Below, in pieces: positions 8,101-16,792 of a stretch of 64,000 nt of DNA; positions within the stretch are counted from its first letter, which is position 1; every line of letters begins with the position of its first letter. This stretch comes from TM7 phylum sp. oral taxon 348. Lineage in GTDB: Bacteria; Patescibacteriota; Saccharimonadia; Saccharimonadales; Saccharimonadaceae. Position numbers and translations under genes: made by a program. The notes beneath the pieces were generated by a model. It did no database searches. It was not told the origin of the DNA and was given only the letters and a program-made list of their open reading frames with translations. Where the stretch lies: the NCBI GenBank assembly GCA_007845485.1, contig SDRW01000002.1, forward strand, positions 186,001-250,000, in the 5' to 3' direction.

Positions 8101-8774
8101 CTATGAATCAGGGCGACATTAATATCACCGTCTTCAAACAGATTCTCATGCATGTCAGATTTTATTATGAAGAAAGATTTCAAGAACTTAAATTCCACTT
8201 CTCTGTCTAGGGCGATGTTATTGTTTGCCAGTATTAGTTTTTCACGCAGACGTTTAAGACCCTCGCGCTCCGATTTGCCTCTACCCAAAACCTTATCATC
8301 ATAGTTTTTCCAAAATTGATCAGCCGACTGATAAGAGCTCTGTATATGGGTCAGTATATTCTTAAGCCCAATTCCATTCCCGTCAAGATCGCCAGTGACG
8401 AGCATTATTCTATCATGAGTACTGTCAAAGTTGCGGCTGTTAAAATCGTTCCAAGCATCTTTTATGGTTTTTGTAAAATCTTTATTTGAAGGATTAAGTT
8501 TAAAACTTTTCTTTATCTGGACTAGTAATGTTTTTTCCGCGCCAGTTAGTTTATTTCTAAGGGTTACTTCGCAATCATCAGTCTTCTTTCCATATCGCTC
8601 TGCCTGGAGTACTATCCTCGTTACTTCGCAGTTGTCCATCCTAGGTACTAGTCCACCTGTGATCATTTGGATCACAAAAAATGCCTGCACGGAATGCTCA
8701 AAAACATATCCATCGCCAGCTGCAGATATAGGGCTCGTGTATTGCTCGTGTATTGCTGGGTCGCCATTGCTCAT
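5160..8774 (-). CDS. Large orphan protein with nuclease-like N-terminus (putative defence protein)
   Basis: This soluble protein has 1204 residues. Residues 15-45 (AAGDGYVFEHSVQAFFVIQM) and the following strand pattern D-D-C-E-V, then LLVQIKKS, resemble the D-ExK/QxK core of restriction-type nucleases such as the DUF4297-like domains found at the N-terminus of anti-phage proteins. The remainder is long and helical with no recognised motif. I see no Walker A, so it is not an obvious STAND ATPase. A TATAAT box ends 8 nt before the ATG, implying a leaderless mRNA, and it is transcribed alone. The defence role is inference from architecture and island context. Confidence 0.7.
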   Translation of the reverse strand: MSNGDPAIHEQYTSPISAAGDGYVFEHSVQAFFVIQMITGGLVPRMDNCEVTRIVLQAERYGKKTDDCEVTLRNKLTGAEKTLLVQIKKSFKLNPSNKDFTKTIKDAWNDFNSRNFDSTHDRIMLVTGDLDGNGIGLKNILTHIQSSYQSADQFWKNYDDKVLGRGKSEREGLKRLREKLILANNNIALDREVEFKFLKSFFIIKSDMHENLFEDGDINVALIHSILAQKKWKDSVSPKVVWERLCHYVATRNKDQIELLKDDLPKKLLEIFEEEKVIRQDDIVSLQDENQLVKKAKPSKNKITIKTAHKKELALLCLIGEFDSANSNDKKIVSELLRCDEDSLLDVVQEINSTDDQVLELRDTTWKVLDIKSTIEQLSKCIYENHIDVFADIYLRILSEINPALDLPTDERYMANIYKKSRAYSATIRTGVANGMAMLANNQDILSKCSANKIANTVNNTVYGLLSDNQNPKLWMSITDNTSLIAQASPVQFLSKLESALEIKNDNPIATSIKESSGDSFFQPDYMTGLYWALADLSWDKKYFSRASLALAKIAALEIYQTENKKRSLDTILHTILPWQPKTLASLDVRHSVVEKIVDEHRAVGRELLKGLLPNMTLTTMERELPEWLDITNTLQPVTQQELWKESSYYSNLYIDTAESLQEIIDAIENIDHLTDDAFSNFTDQLNEHLQKMTDKDKQVIWEVLLKKINNLDRRSKDKDKRVGILKKIASGIEPEDDLYKSIYLFSHYDHDLIGYSDWEKGKKELEERRRQSLLKILNSDNAICQLNELINRAKIPYTIGSSLGSIDYPSIENMLLPKFLNENKAEKEFISNFIYTRYFHYKGNINWVDKLDFASWNNEQKILLLIALPFSQSTWELLDAQQNKDLTKEYWNRVDHFRRTDDKCSEAAVRNLLKARRPLAAMEYITSAIIMGDNSIKQQIDPGLCLKALMASLNTTENISGTNNLQYEIGSIFKYLYDNIDYTKTNLWKAEWAYLKLFGKHGIGQPRALIYRIANDADFFCHLIKAAYKSELPDAKQQELDDATQYRLFKILSLSFNDFMIMPGTDRYGTFREDNFTAWIHKVEEMCKASGHLGAAQSVIGGYLINSPEDKSGLWINKTVAGILDRNNSAPMRSGYGRGVYNSRGVYTVDETGRSEAYLRDKWQDRADKVESLGFINLAASLRELAESYERERIHIVERTSSL

Positions 8775-8839
8775 AATATGGAATTATAGCATTTATATTT
8801 ATAATACTTTAATATAAATACATATTTAAATTTCTATCA

Positions 8840-8917
8840 TTGACTTTATATCATTTATATGATATATTATTTGACTGTGCAGGTGATTCCGCTTGTATGT
8901 ACCTACTATTTAAGGAG
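8840..8917 (+). promoter_or_regulatory. Promoter, 5' hairpin and SD of the 8927 gene
   Basis: TTGACT (8840-8845), a 17-nt spacer and TATATT (8863-8868) form the promoter. An 8-bp stem (8877-8884 with 8891-8898, including G-U pairs) with loop GATTCC follows at the expected 5' end. SD AAGGAG lies at 8912-8917. Confidence 0.7.
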
Positions 8918-8926
8918 ATTATCGAT

Positions 8927-9433
8927 ATGGCGAGACGAAGCCGTCGTGACGTCCAGGTTGAATTCGAACCTCACAATGTTAATAATGCTATTGATGCATT
9001 GCGTAGGGTTCGGAGTAATCTACGCAGTTCTATTAAAAATATCGAGAAAGTCCTGAGTATCCTCGAGAATAGTAAAAATAATAAATTGCACATTTCGGAT
9101 GAAAATATTGATAAGGCAAAGGAGTGTATGACTGATGGCAAAAAAGATGCTAGTATGAGCGTAAATGATTTCAGTACCATCTTTACTGGCACCACTAAAG
9201 GGAGTATGCAGAGGCAAGAAGTTGACGCTATGCGAAAAGATATGCGGCTAGCCGTTCAGCGCGTTAAGTATGCAGAAGACGAATTGGAATATTTCTACAG
9301 CGGAAAGGAATATAAGACTAAGCTAAAGCTCAAGAATCTAATTAAAACCATAGATGATACAAGAGAGCCGTTGCAGAAAGTGAAACAATGGACATATGAT
9401 TTCGAAAATCTCTTAAGCAGCGTATCTGTATAA
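8927..9433 (+). CDS. Unknown soluble helical protein, hairpin-led unit
   Basis: This 168-residue protein is very basic at its N-terminus (MARRSRRD), helical throughout and has no membrane segment or known motif. Heptad-like stretches (for example residues 25-50 and 100-165) suggest coiled coils. The ATG at 8927 is 9 nt after AAGGAG; an in-frame ATG upstream at 8840 lies inside the promoter. It is a single-gene unit with its own promoter, 5' hairpin and terminator. These features link it to the cluster at 20-25 kb rather than to its neighbours. I cannot assign a function. Confidence 0.75.
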   Translation: MARRSRRDVQVEFEPHNVNNAIDALRRVRSNLRSSIKNIEKVLSILENSKNNKLHISDENIDKAKECMTDGKKDASMSVNDFSTIFTGTTKGSMQRQEVDAMRKDMRLAVQRVKYAEDELEYFYSGKEYKTKLKLKNLIKTIDDTREPLQKVKQWTYDFENLLSSVSV

Positions 9434-9463
9434 CTTACTTAATAAAGTAAGTAAGAACGCACT

Positions 9464-9493
9464 GCCCGCATTTAATTGCGGGCTTTTATTTTG
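9464..9493 (+). terminator. Rho-independent terminator
   Basis: GCCCGCA (9464-9470) pairs with TGCGGGC (9477-9483) and is followed by TTTTATTTT. A second small hairpin (ACTTACT/AGTAAGT) lies just upstream. Confidence 0.85.
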
Positions 9494-9521
9494 TTAATGG
9501 AGCTTATAGTATAATGTATCT

Positions 9522-11870
9522 ATGACATCTAAAGAGTTTTTTGGCATAGTTACGCGTAATTTTTTTACACCAATTATAATAGCGGTATATAGTTTAGTAA
9601 TAGGTCTTTTATTGCTAGGTGAAACGCGTGATGCATATTTTGTTTCATTTGTAATTACGGTTAATTTTGCGATAGGTGTAATTCAGGAAGTTCGAGCTCG
9701 TTTGGCCTTGCGTAAACTTGAATTAATGAGCGCTCCACGAGCTCATCGTATTTTGCCAAGTGGCCGAACTGAGGATATTCTCTACACAGAATTAAAATCT
9801 AGTGAAGAAATTTTACTTTCAAACGGTGATGAAGTTCCAGCTGATGTAGTGTTGATTTCTAGTAAGGGTTTAGAGGTTGATGAAAGTATGCTAACTGGTG
9901 AATCTGCTGCTGTTGAAAAATCTGGCGGCGATAAAGTTTTTGCTTCAAGTGTAGTAGTAGCTGGAAGTGCTCGTGCTCGAGTAGAGTCTGTCGGTGATGA
10001 TACAAAGGCTGGACAGATGTCTAGCCGTCTTAAGGAATATATTCCAGCAGCAACTCCCCTACAAAAACGCATTAATTTTGCTATTAGTACTTTAACGTAC
10101 GGCGCTATATTTTTATCTATTTTGGTTATTGTAGTTTATACGGCCATGGGTGAAAGCTTAGTACGAATTTTTAAAACTGTAACCGCTGGCTCGGTCACTA
10201 TCATACCAGAAGGACTCCTTTTAGCTAGTACTTTGCTTTTGGCTTATGGTTCTTTAAAACTAGCGGCAGCACAGGTACTTCCTCAAAAACTTACGGCAAT
10301 TGAAGCTATGGCTCTTTTAAATGTACTTTGTACAGATAAAACTGGCACACTTACCGAGCCAGAGGTTGTTTTTGATAGTTTTATTGCATTCAGCGATAAA
10401 GATGATAGCGCTTATTTCCGCGAGATGATAGGTATATCTGCACAGGAAACTAGTGGCGGAAACGCAACGGGGGATGCAATTATTGCCGCTTTTAAAGCCC
10501 CTGAAGATTATGAGGTGCAGGAAATCATGGCCTTTAGCAGCGAGCGTAAAATGAGCGGTGTTCGGGCAAAATTCGGATCATATTCGCCCCAAGTTATTTT
10601 TATGGGCGCCCCAGAATTTGTCGGCAAGATGGTGAAGCTAACAAAAAAGCAAAATGATGATATTAAAGATTTAGCAAAGCAAGGCAAGCGTGTTCTTCTT
10701 GTTGCTACATCTAGTGATAAGGATACTGAGCTAAAGGAACTTGTTAAAAACCCTAAAGGCGTAAGAGCTTTAGGATTAGTAATATTACGTAATGATTTGC
10801 GTGAAGGAGTTGTAGATACGGTTGACTTTTTGCAAAAACGTGGCGTTAGTATTCGTGTGATTAGTGGTGATAACCCTAATACTGTTTCTTACATAGCAAA
10901 TAAAGCTGGTATTGTGGATGCTGATAGGATTATAACGGGCGCTCAGCTTGCTGAGATGGATGATGATCAGTGGTATAAAACAGTTTATCGTACTACTATT
11001 TTTGCGCGTGTCTTGCCAGAACAAAAAGAACGCTTAATCAAAACTTTCCAAGATCAACATAAGTTTGTAGGTATGGTTGGCGATGGAGTAAATGATGCTT
11101 TGGCATTGAAGCAAGCTGATCTAGGTGTTGCAATGTATTCTGGTGCTGCGGCGTCTAGGCGTGTGGCTGATATTGTTTTGCTTAATAATTCATTTAATGC
11201 TCTACCTGTCGGTATGCGGTTAGGTAATCGTATTATGCAGGCTATTGAAATCATCGCAACTCTGTTCTTTCATAAGATTATTTACGGTATATTTTTACTT
11301 CTTGCAACTATGGCGATTGGTATAGTTTATCCATTTGAGCCTAGGCATGTAACATTTATGAATATATTCTTAGTAACGATGCCTACAATTATGTGGACGC
11401 TATTTCCTCCAAAACCAAAATATCGTGTAAATCCACAAGATTTCTGGAAAGATACTCTACTTGCAGTATTGCCTATATCTCTAATATCTGGCATAACTGT
11501 AACACTGAGCTATTGGTATATGAATATAATTGGTAATGCCGATCATAAAAGTATTGCCACAACTACAGTTATAATTGCTACATTCTTTGGTACTTATTTG
11601 GTGTTTTTGATGTCGAGAATGTTGCGTGTAACTTATGATGTTTGGGCAAAAATTGCTCGTACACTTTATATAATCGCTGCTGTAGTCGTGGCTAGTGTTG
11701 CATTTGGTTTTGGATTTACTCGCGACTTCTTTGACTTTACTCGCCCATCATTTATTGATTTATTACCATTATCTATCGTAATTGTATTGGCTGCAATTCT
11801 ACAATGGAAATTAGCTAATAGTGCTGGTCGTCGTATCGCTAAGCGCGAATCCACTACTGAAACTATATAG
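9522..11870 (+). CDS. P-type cation-transporting ATPase (CtpE-like)
   Basis: Integral membrane pump of 782 residues. It shows the actuator motif TGES, the phosphorylation motif DKTGTLT (Asp near residue 272), the hinge MVGDGVNDALALKQ, and membrane helices before the phosphorylation domain and at the C-terminus. The membrane motif is IIPEGLLLAS, unlike the IPESLP of the neighbouring pump, and it lacks a long N-terminal cytosolic domain. This layout recalls mycobacterial CtpE, a Ca2+ pump, but the ion is not certain. TATAAT ends 6 nt before the ATG, so it is probably leaderless. Its 3' end overlaps the convergent second pump by 8 bp. Confidence 0.92.
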   Translation: MTSKEFFGIVTRNFFTPIIIAVYSLVIGLLLLGETRDAYFVSFVITVNFAIGVIQEVRARLALRKLELMSAPRAHRILPSGRTEDILYTELKSSEEILLSNGDEVPADVVLISSKGLEVDESMLTGESAAVEKSGGDKVFASSVVVAGSARARVESVGDDTKAGQMSSRLKEYIPAATPLQKRINFAISTLTYGAIFLSILVIVVYTAMGESLVRIFKTVTAGSVTIIPEGLLLASTLLLAYGSLKLAAAQVLPQKLTAIEAMALLNVLCTDKTGTLTEPEVVFDSFIAFSDKDDSAYFREMIGISAQETSGGNATGDAIIAAFKAPEDYEVQEIMAFSSERKMSGVRAKFGSYSPQVIFMGAPEFVGKMVKLTKKQNDDIKDLAKQGKRVLLVATSSDKDTELKELVKNPKGVRALGLVILRNDLREGVVDTVDFLQKRGVSIRVISGDNPNTVSYIANKAGIVDADRIITGAQLAEMDDDQWYKTVYRTTIFARVLPEQKERLIKTFQDQHKFVGMVGDGVNDALALKQADLGVAMYSGAAASRRVADIVLLNNSFNALPVGMRLGNRIMQAIEIIATLFFHKIIYGIFLLLATMAIGIVYPFEPRHVTFMNIFLVTMPTIMWTLFPPKPKYRVNPQDFWKDTLLAVLPISLISGITVTLSYWYMNIIGNADHKSIATTTVIIATFFGTYLVFLMSRMLRVTYDVWAKIARTLYIIAAVVVASVAFGFGFTRDFFDFTRPSFIDLLPLSIVIVLAAILQWKLANSAGRRIAKRESTTETI

Positions 11871-14379
11871 ATTTTATCTTTTTTCTAATATATAACTTAT
11901 GCATTTCACTGACTATGATAGGTGAAACAAAAGCGATTATACCTGTAATTATTAAATCTAGTGCACTAACGGGTACTATATGTAAAACCTTTCCTAAAGG
12001 CGTAAATAATGTAGCTAGATGCATAGCTAGTGCAATGCTTAAACCTATGTAAAAGCTTAAACTCCATACTCTTAGGCGGCTTAGTGCAGACTCATAATCG
12101 CTTCGTGCTGAGAATGTTGCGGCTAACTGAGTTATAACCAGTATATGAAATGATATTGTACGGGCATAATCCGTGCCGTATGCTTGATTAAAATATATGA
12201 ATCCGCATATGGTTAGAATTGCCATTGTAATAGATATCATTAACATGCGTATAATCATAGAGTTAGATAAGATTGGTGAATTTGGCGAATCAGGTTTTTT
12301 TGATAGTATATTCTTGTCTACAGGTTCCAAGCCCAGTGGAATCACCATACATGAATCTGTTACTAAATTAACCCATAAAATTTGCACAGGCACAAGTGGA
12401 ACTGGAATTCCCGCTGCTAGCGAGATTATCATTGTAATCATTTCCCCAGCGTTAGTAGAGAGTAGGTAAAACAGCATGCGGCGTACGTTATTAATTATAG
12501 TCCTACCCTCTTTAATGGCATCAACTATTGTCTTAAAATTATCATCAAGTAAGATAATATCCCCGGCGTCCTTTGCTATGTGCGAACCACTTCCCATGGC
12601 TAGCCCTACATGAGCATTGCTTAGGGCTGGTACGTCATTTACGCCGTCACCAGTCATTGCGGCAATGTTGTCTTTCTTTAAAATGGTTAAAATTTTATAT
12701 TTTTGTTCAGGTATTACGCGGGCAAATATTCTAGTGTTTTTTATGGCTTCTATTAACTCTTCCTCGCTCATTTTATCCATATTGCGAGCATTGAAAATTT
12801 GAGACCTATCATCTACCATATCTAATTTTTTGCCTATAAAAAATGCAGTTTCAGGGTGATCGCCAGTTATCATTCTTACAGATACGCCTGCTCTTTGGGC
12901 TGATTTGATTGCGCTTTTAGCTTCAGGTCTGATTTGATCGGCTATGGCTAATAGCCCGCCAAAAATAAGTTTAGAATTTACCGGAATTTCATCTAAACTA
13001 TTGATTGGATTTTTAAGATCTAAAGATGCAATGGCTATTACCCTATATCCATTTTCGGTGAAACTTGCTAATACTTTTGTAGCTTCTTCAATTTCAGATT
13101 TATTTAAATGGCTACGCTGTAAGATGTATTCGGGCGCGCCTTTTACGTAAAGTTTATAGGTCCCGCCATTATGCCAAAGCGCACCACTCATTGAAAGGTC
13201 TTGGCTAAATGCAAAACTATTTGCGGGCTTATTTTTAAGACTAATATTTTGCTTTTTTATATAGTTATGTAGGGTTTGATCTAGTGGGTCACTAAGATTT
13301 TGTTTACCTGGTGATATGGTTTTTGCGGCTATTAAGGCTACGGATTTTTCATCTAAATCCATACTCCAAGTTTTTTCAACTCGCAAACGATTATACGTTA
13401 AAGTCCCAGTTTTATCAGTAGCTATTGTGGTTACTGCACCGATTGTTTCTATTGATCGCATAGTTTGCACTAGAGCCTTTTTAGCTGCCATACGCCGCAT
13501 TCCCAATACTAAAATTACAGATATCGCCACAGGTAAACTCTCTGGAATTGCTGAGACTGTTATTGCTAAGACAAACCTAGTAGCTTCAATTATATCCATT
13601 CCGCGCACAAGGGCTAGTCCAAAAGCTACTATAGATACGGCTAAGACTACGGTGATAATCTTACTGAGTAAATTATCTATCTTTTTTTGGATAGGGCTAA
13701 CTAGCTCATCCTTTTTTACAAGTGATGCTATTGCTCCAAATTCAGTTTTGTTACCCGTGGCTGTAACTGCAAAAACTGCATTTCCACTCACTACAAAAGA
13801 ACCTTGGTAAACCATGTTAGTACGTTCGTAGATTTGTGCTTCTTTGTTAATTTCGTCGGTTGATTTTAGTACTGCATCACTTTCGCCTGTCAGCTGTGAT
13901 TCATTAACTTGCAATTGATTACTATTTAGTATTCGACCATCCGCGGGTACTTTCTCGCCCTCGCTTATTAGGACTATATCTCCTGGGACTATTTCAGTCG
14001 TATCGATTTCTACTTCTTTGCCATTTCTTATGGCTATTGCTATGCGCTTACTTTTCTTTTCGAGTGTACGTAACACTTTTTGAGTGGAATAAGTTTGAGT
14101 GTAAAATATTAATGCGTTAGCAACCATTATCGCTGCTACAATGCTTGCATCAAGTGGCTCGTGGTGAATAATACTTAAGATTGCCGCCACCGCTAAAACT
14201 AGCATAAATACATTTGCAAAAGGTTCAATAATTATTTTCCAAATTGGCTGTTTTTGCACTTTTGTTTGGTTGTGACCGTAAATTTTCAAGCGTTTCTCAG
14301 CTTCTTCAGAAGAAAGCCCACTATTGCTTGTTTGTAGGTTTCTTAGTATCTGTTTGATACTTTTAGAGTGATAAGACAT
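11863..14379 (-). CDS. P-type Ca2+/Na+-type ATPase (SERCA/PMCA-like)
   Basis: This 838-residue membrane pump has an N-terminal cation-ATPase domain (SSEEAEKRLKIYGHN), TGES, the ion-binding IPESLP in helix 4, DKTGTLT (Asp near residue 322), TGDGVNDVPAL and a C-terminal helix bundle. The IPESLP motif is typical of Ca2+ or Na+ pumps. A TATAAT box 6 nt before the ATG implies leaderless translation, and a 10-bp inverted repeat abuts that box (see 14386-14422), which suggests a repressor or activator site. It is convergent with the 9522 pump. Confidence 0.93.
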   Translation of the reverse strand: MSYHSKSIKQILRNLQTSNSGLSSEEAEKRLKIYGHNQTKVQKQPIWKIIIEPFANVFMLVLAVAAILSIIHHEPLDASIVAAIMVANALIFYTQTYSTQKVLRTLEKKSKRIAIAIRNGKEVEIDTTEIVPGDIVLISEGEKVPADGRILNSNQLQVNESQLTGESDAVLKSTDEINKEAQIYERTNMVYQGSFVVSGNAVFAVTATGNKTEFGAIASLVKKDELVSPIQKKIDNLLSKIITVVLAVSIVAFGLALVRGMDIIEATRFVLAITVSAIPESLPVAISVILVLGMRRMAAKKALVQTMRSIETIGAVTTIATDKTGTLTYNRLRVEKTWSMDLDEKSVALIAAKTISPGKQNLSDPLDQTLHNYIKKQNISLKNKPANSFAFSQDLSMSGALWHNGGTYKLYVKGAPEYILQRSHLNKSEIEEATKVLASFTENGYRVIAIASLDLKNPINSLDEIPVNSKLIFGGLLAIADQIRPEAKSAIKSAQRAGVSVRMITGDHPETAFFIGKKLDMVDDRSQIFNARNMDKMSEEELIEAIKNTRIFARVIPEQKYKILTILKKDNIAAMTGDGVNDVPALSNAHVGLAMGSGSHIAKDAGDIILLDDNFKTIVDAIKEGRTIINNVRRMLFYLLSTNAGEMITMIISLAAGIPVPLVPVQILWVNLVTDSCMVIPLGLEPVDKNILSKKPDSPNSPILSNSMIIRMLMISITMAILTICGFIYFNQAYGTDYARTISFHILVITQLAATFSARSDYESALSRLRVWSLSFYIGLSIALAMHLATLFTPLGKVLHIVPVSALDLIITGIIAFVSPIIVSEMHKLYIRKKIKSI

Positions 14380-14385
14380 GCCCTA

Positions 14386-14422
14386 ATTATAGCATAAGCA
14401 CCATGTTGGATTATGGTGCTTA
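14386..14422 (-). promoter_or_regulatory. Promoter with overlapping inverted repeat upstream of Ca2+-type ATPase
   Basis: TATAAT lies on the minus strand (complement of 14386-14391). The perfect repeat TAAGCACCAT (14395-14404) and ATGGTGCTTA (14413-14422), with an 8-nt centre, covers the spacer and -35 area. It could be an operator. It may also act as a weak terminator for the upstream gre gene, although no U-run follows. Confidence 0.5.
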
Positions 14423-14452
14423 CGGTACGGTTTAATGCCTGATTTTAATTAA

Positions 14453-14923
14453 TTAATGAATACTTACTAGCCTCATTTGGTTAATTCGGCTTTCAGTCCC
14501 CCATTCAATTATTTCGCGAACTTTTCTACCGATTAAACTTTGACCAAGAGGGCTATTAATTGATATTCGTCCATCGCTCGGGTTTGCCTCAATACTTTCT
14601 ACTAGCGTGTATTGTACTATTCGCCCATTAGTATCAATTAAATCTACTACTGATCCTAGCACCACCTTCAGGGCGTCTCGCTTTCTTGGCAGAATCTTTG
14701 CGTTAGCTAGCTGGTGGCGTTTTTCAGCAAGCTCAGATTCTAAACTTTCTATTTGACTTAGTTTACCTATTCTTTCTAACCTATCCTCGTGCGATGTGCC
14801 GTACTCTAATTCTCTGAGTTCAGCTTGTGCTGCAGTAATTGATCTTTCTAGCCTTGATATTGATTTTCTCAAATCCTTCATACCTTTTTTACTAAGATAA
14901 ATTGGTGTAAATTGTTCTTTCAT
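14453..14923 (-). CDS. greA: GreA/GreB-family transcription elongation factor
   Basis: Gre factors rescue backtracked RNA polymerase by stimulating transcript cleavage. The 156-residue product has an N-terminal antiparallel coiled coil (about residues 10-75, acidic and basic heptads) and a C-terminal FKBP-like domain with the typical ending INSPLGQSLIGRKVREIIEW. I chose ATG 14923 because AAAGGAG precedes it by 5 nt; an in-frame GTG two codons upstream overlaps the SD. GreA versus GreB cannot be separated by eye. Confidence 0.85.
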   Translation of the reverse strand: MKEQFTPIYLSKKGMKDLRKSISRLERSITAAQAELRELEYGTSHEDRLERIGKLSQIESLESELAEKRHQLANAKILPRKRDALKVVLGSVVDLIDTNGRIVQYTLVESIEANPSDGRISINSPLGQSLIGRKVREIIEWGTESRINQMRLVSIH

Positions 14924-15012
14924 AATCACTCCTTTTGTTATGCGATATTATTTATCGCTAATAGTCATTATGCCAATTAAAACTGAAATTTTGCTGAAAA
15001 TATCCAACTGTT

Positions 15013-16020
15013 TTATGAAAATTTAATTATAAAGCTAGTTTTACCATTTTTAACAGATTTAACAAATATTTCCCCATGATGAAGCTGCACAATTTCATAA
15101 GCTAAGGAAAGACCCAGCCCGTATCCTTTATTTATACTTTTATTGCGCGATTTATCTGCCTGGTAAAAGCGTTGAAAGATGTGGCTTATATCCTCGTTCT
15201 TTATTCCTTTGCCATAGTTTGAAACGATGCAATAAACGTGTCCTTTCGCGCGTTTTAGAGTAACTTCTACATTTGTATTGAGACTTTTATATTTTAAGGC
15301 GTTATCTATTAAAATTATAATTAGCTCTGTGATACTTTCTGAATTGGCGCGCGTTAATATGATTTTTTTAGCTGATTGATTAACTTTAATGATCTTTTGT
15401 TGATCGATGGAAAATGATTGAACAGCTCGCTTGGTAGTTTCTACTATATCGACAGAGCCCCAGGTAAGCTCTTCTGTCTCTAATCTAGCAATTTTTAGTA
15501 ACAGATTTGATAACGTGGCTAGTCTATTAACTTCTTCTAGCTGGCTTGTAAGTGTTTCTTTATAATCTGCTTTTGAGGCAGTTTTATCACGTAAAATACA
15601 TTCTATCTCTGTCTTCATTACCGCGAGAGGTGTGCGCAATTCATGGCTAGCGTCGCTTGTAAATCGGCTTTGTAGTTCGTGTGCTTCTTCGATCGGGCGC
15701 AATGTTTGTCTCGCCCATAAATAACTAGCAGCACCACCAATTCCTAAAATAATTAAGTTAATATAAATTAGTAAAGTAGTAAGTTTCTCGCTAGCTTCTT
15801 TAACTTGTAACTCTCTAAATTTATCAAAATCAAGGCTACTAAACTGGGGATATGTTTCGTTTAAGCGAGTTTCGGTGTTTTTAAACCGCTCTGATACCTC
15901 CCCGAGTGATGTTATATAAAGTAAGCCACTAAACCCAAGGCTTATGATCATAACGATCATTAAATACCAAGCTGTTAGTTTTAAAGTTGCGCTTGTAAAC
16001 ATTTTCTGAATATTGTACAT
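15013..16020 (-). CDS. Two-component sensor histidine kinase
   Basis: Membrane kinase of 335 residues with two transmembrane helices (about 15-37 and 82-102) enclosing a short 45-residue external loop. It has an H-box SHELRTP with His126, an N-box IDNALKYK, G1 NYGKGI and G2 GYGLGLSLAY. No clear HAMP or PAS domain is present. It overlaps the regulator gene by one base, so the two are cotranscribed and presumably form a pair. The stimulus is unknown. Confidence 0.92.
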   Translation of the reverse strand: MYNIQKMFTSATLKLTAWYLMIVMIISLGFSGLLYITSLGEVSERFKNTETRLNETYPQFSSLDFDKFRELQVKEASEKLTTLLIYINLIILGIGGAASYLWARQTLRPIEEAHELQSRFTSDASHELRTPLAVMKTEIECILRDKTASKADYKETLTSQLEEVNRLATLSNLLLKIARLETEELTWGSVDIVETTKRAVQSFSIDQQKIIKVNQSAKKIILTRANSESITELIIILIDNALKYKSLNTNVEVTLKRAKGHVYCIVSNYGKGIKNEDISHIFQRFYQADKSRNKSINKGYGLGLSLAYEIVQLHHGEIFVKSVKNGKTSFIIKFS

Positions 16021-16694
16021 TATCCCTCCAGTCTGTAGCCAATTCCACGTACGGTTTTTATATATTTTACGTTATATTTTTCGTCAATTTTTTTGCGTAA
16101 TGCTTTTATATAAGCTTCAACTGTGTTTGGTAAAATATCAGCATCGAAGTTCCATACGTGTTCCATAATTTGCTCTTTACTTAATGTTTGACCGCTGGAC
16201 TTCATTAAATATTGTAGTAGAGCGTACTCTTTTGCTGTCAGATCTATCTTTTTATTATCAAACTCTACTGTTCGGTTAGTAGTGTCTATGTGTAGTTTAC
16301 CGACTTTTAGGATGGTTGGTTGGGCTTTTTTTGGTCTTCTTAATATTGCTCGTAATCTTGCTAAGAGCTCGTCTATAGCAAAGGGTTTCGCTAAATAATC
16401 ATCTGCGCCTGCATCTAGTCCAGTAATTTTTTGACTTGTTTCACCTAGCGCTGTTAAAACTATAGCTGGCGTAAAAATACCATCTTTACGTAGTTTTTTA
16501 AGCATATCTAGCCCATCACTAAAATCGCCAGGCATCATTCTGTCAATAATTAAAGCGTCGTACGGTTGGGTACTAGCCATTGCATAGCCTTCACTGCTAT
16601 TATATTCGATATCTATAGCGTAGCCTTCGTTTTTTAGCGTTCGGCTAATGGCGCGTGCAAGCTTTTTCTCATCTTCAACAATTAAAATACGCAT
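16020..16694 (-). CDS. OmpR/PhoB-family response regulator
   Basis: DNA-binding regulator of 224 residues. The receiver domain has acidic residues EDE at 7-9, phospho-acceptor Asp51 in ALIIDRMMPG and Lys103 in AKPF. A winged-helix DNA-binding domain follows from about residue 125, ending VRGIGYRLEG. It is first in a two-gene unit with the kinase at 15013. An AT-rich TAAAAT box lies about 15 nt before the ATG. Confidence 0.94.
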   Translation of the reverse strand: MRILIVEDEKKLARAISRTLKNEGYAIDIEYNSSEGYAMASTQPYDALIIDRMMPGDFSDGLDMLKKLRKDGIFTPAIVLTALGETSQKITGLDAGADDYLAKPFAIDELLARLRAILRRPKKAQPTILKVGKLHIDTTNRTVEFDNKKIDLTAKEYALLQYLMKSSGQTLSKEQIMEHVWNFDADILPNTVEAYIKALRKKIDEKYNVKYIKTVRGIGYRLEG

Positions 16695-16742
16695 ATATTC
16701 AATTTATATTTTATCATTTAAAACTGAATTTAATCTGAAACT

Positions 16743-16778
16743 AAAATACCGCTCTATTTTACTAAGAGCGGTATTTTT
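16743..16778 (-). terminator. Terminator of the ABC exporter operon
   Basis: AAAATACCGCTC (16743-16754) pairs with GAGCGGTATTTTT (16766-16778). It lies just after the stop of the permease on the minus strand, with U-runs on both sides. Confidence 0.8.
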
Positions 16779-16792
16779 AGGAAAAGTTTTAA

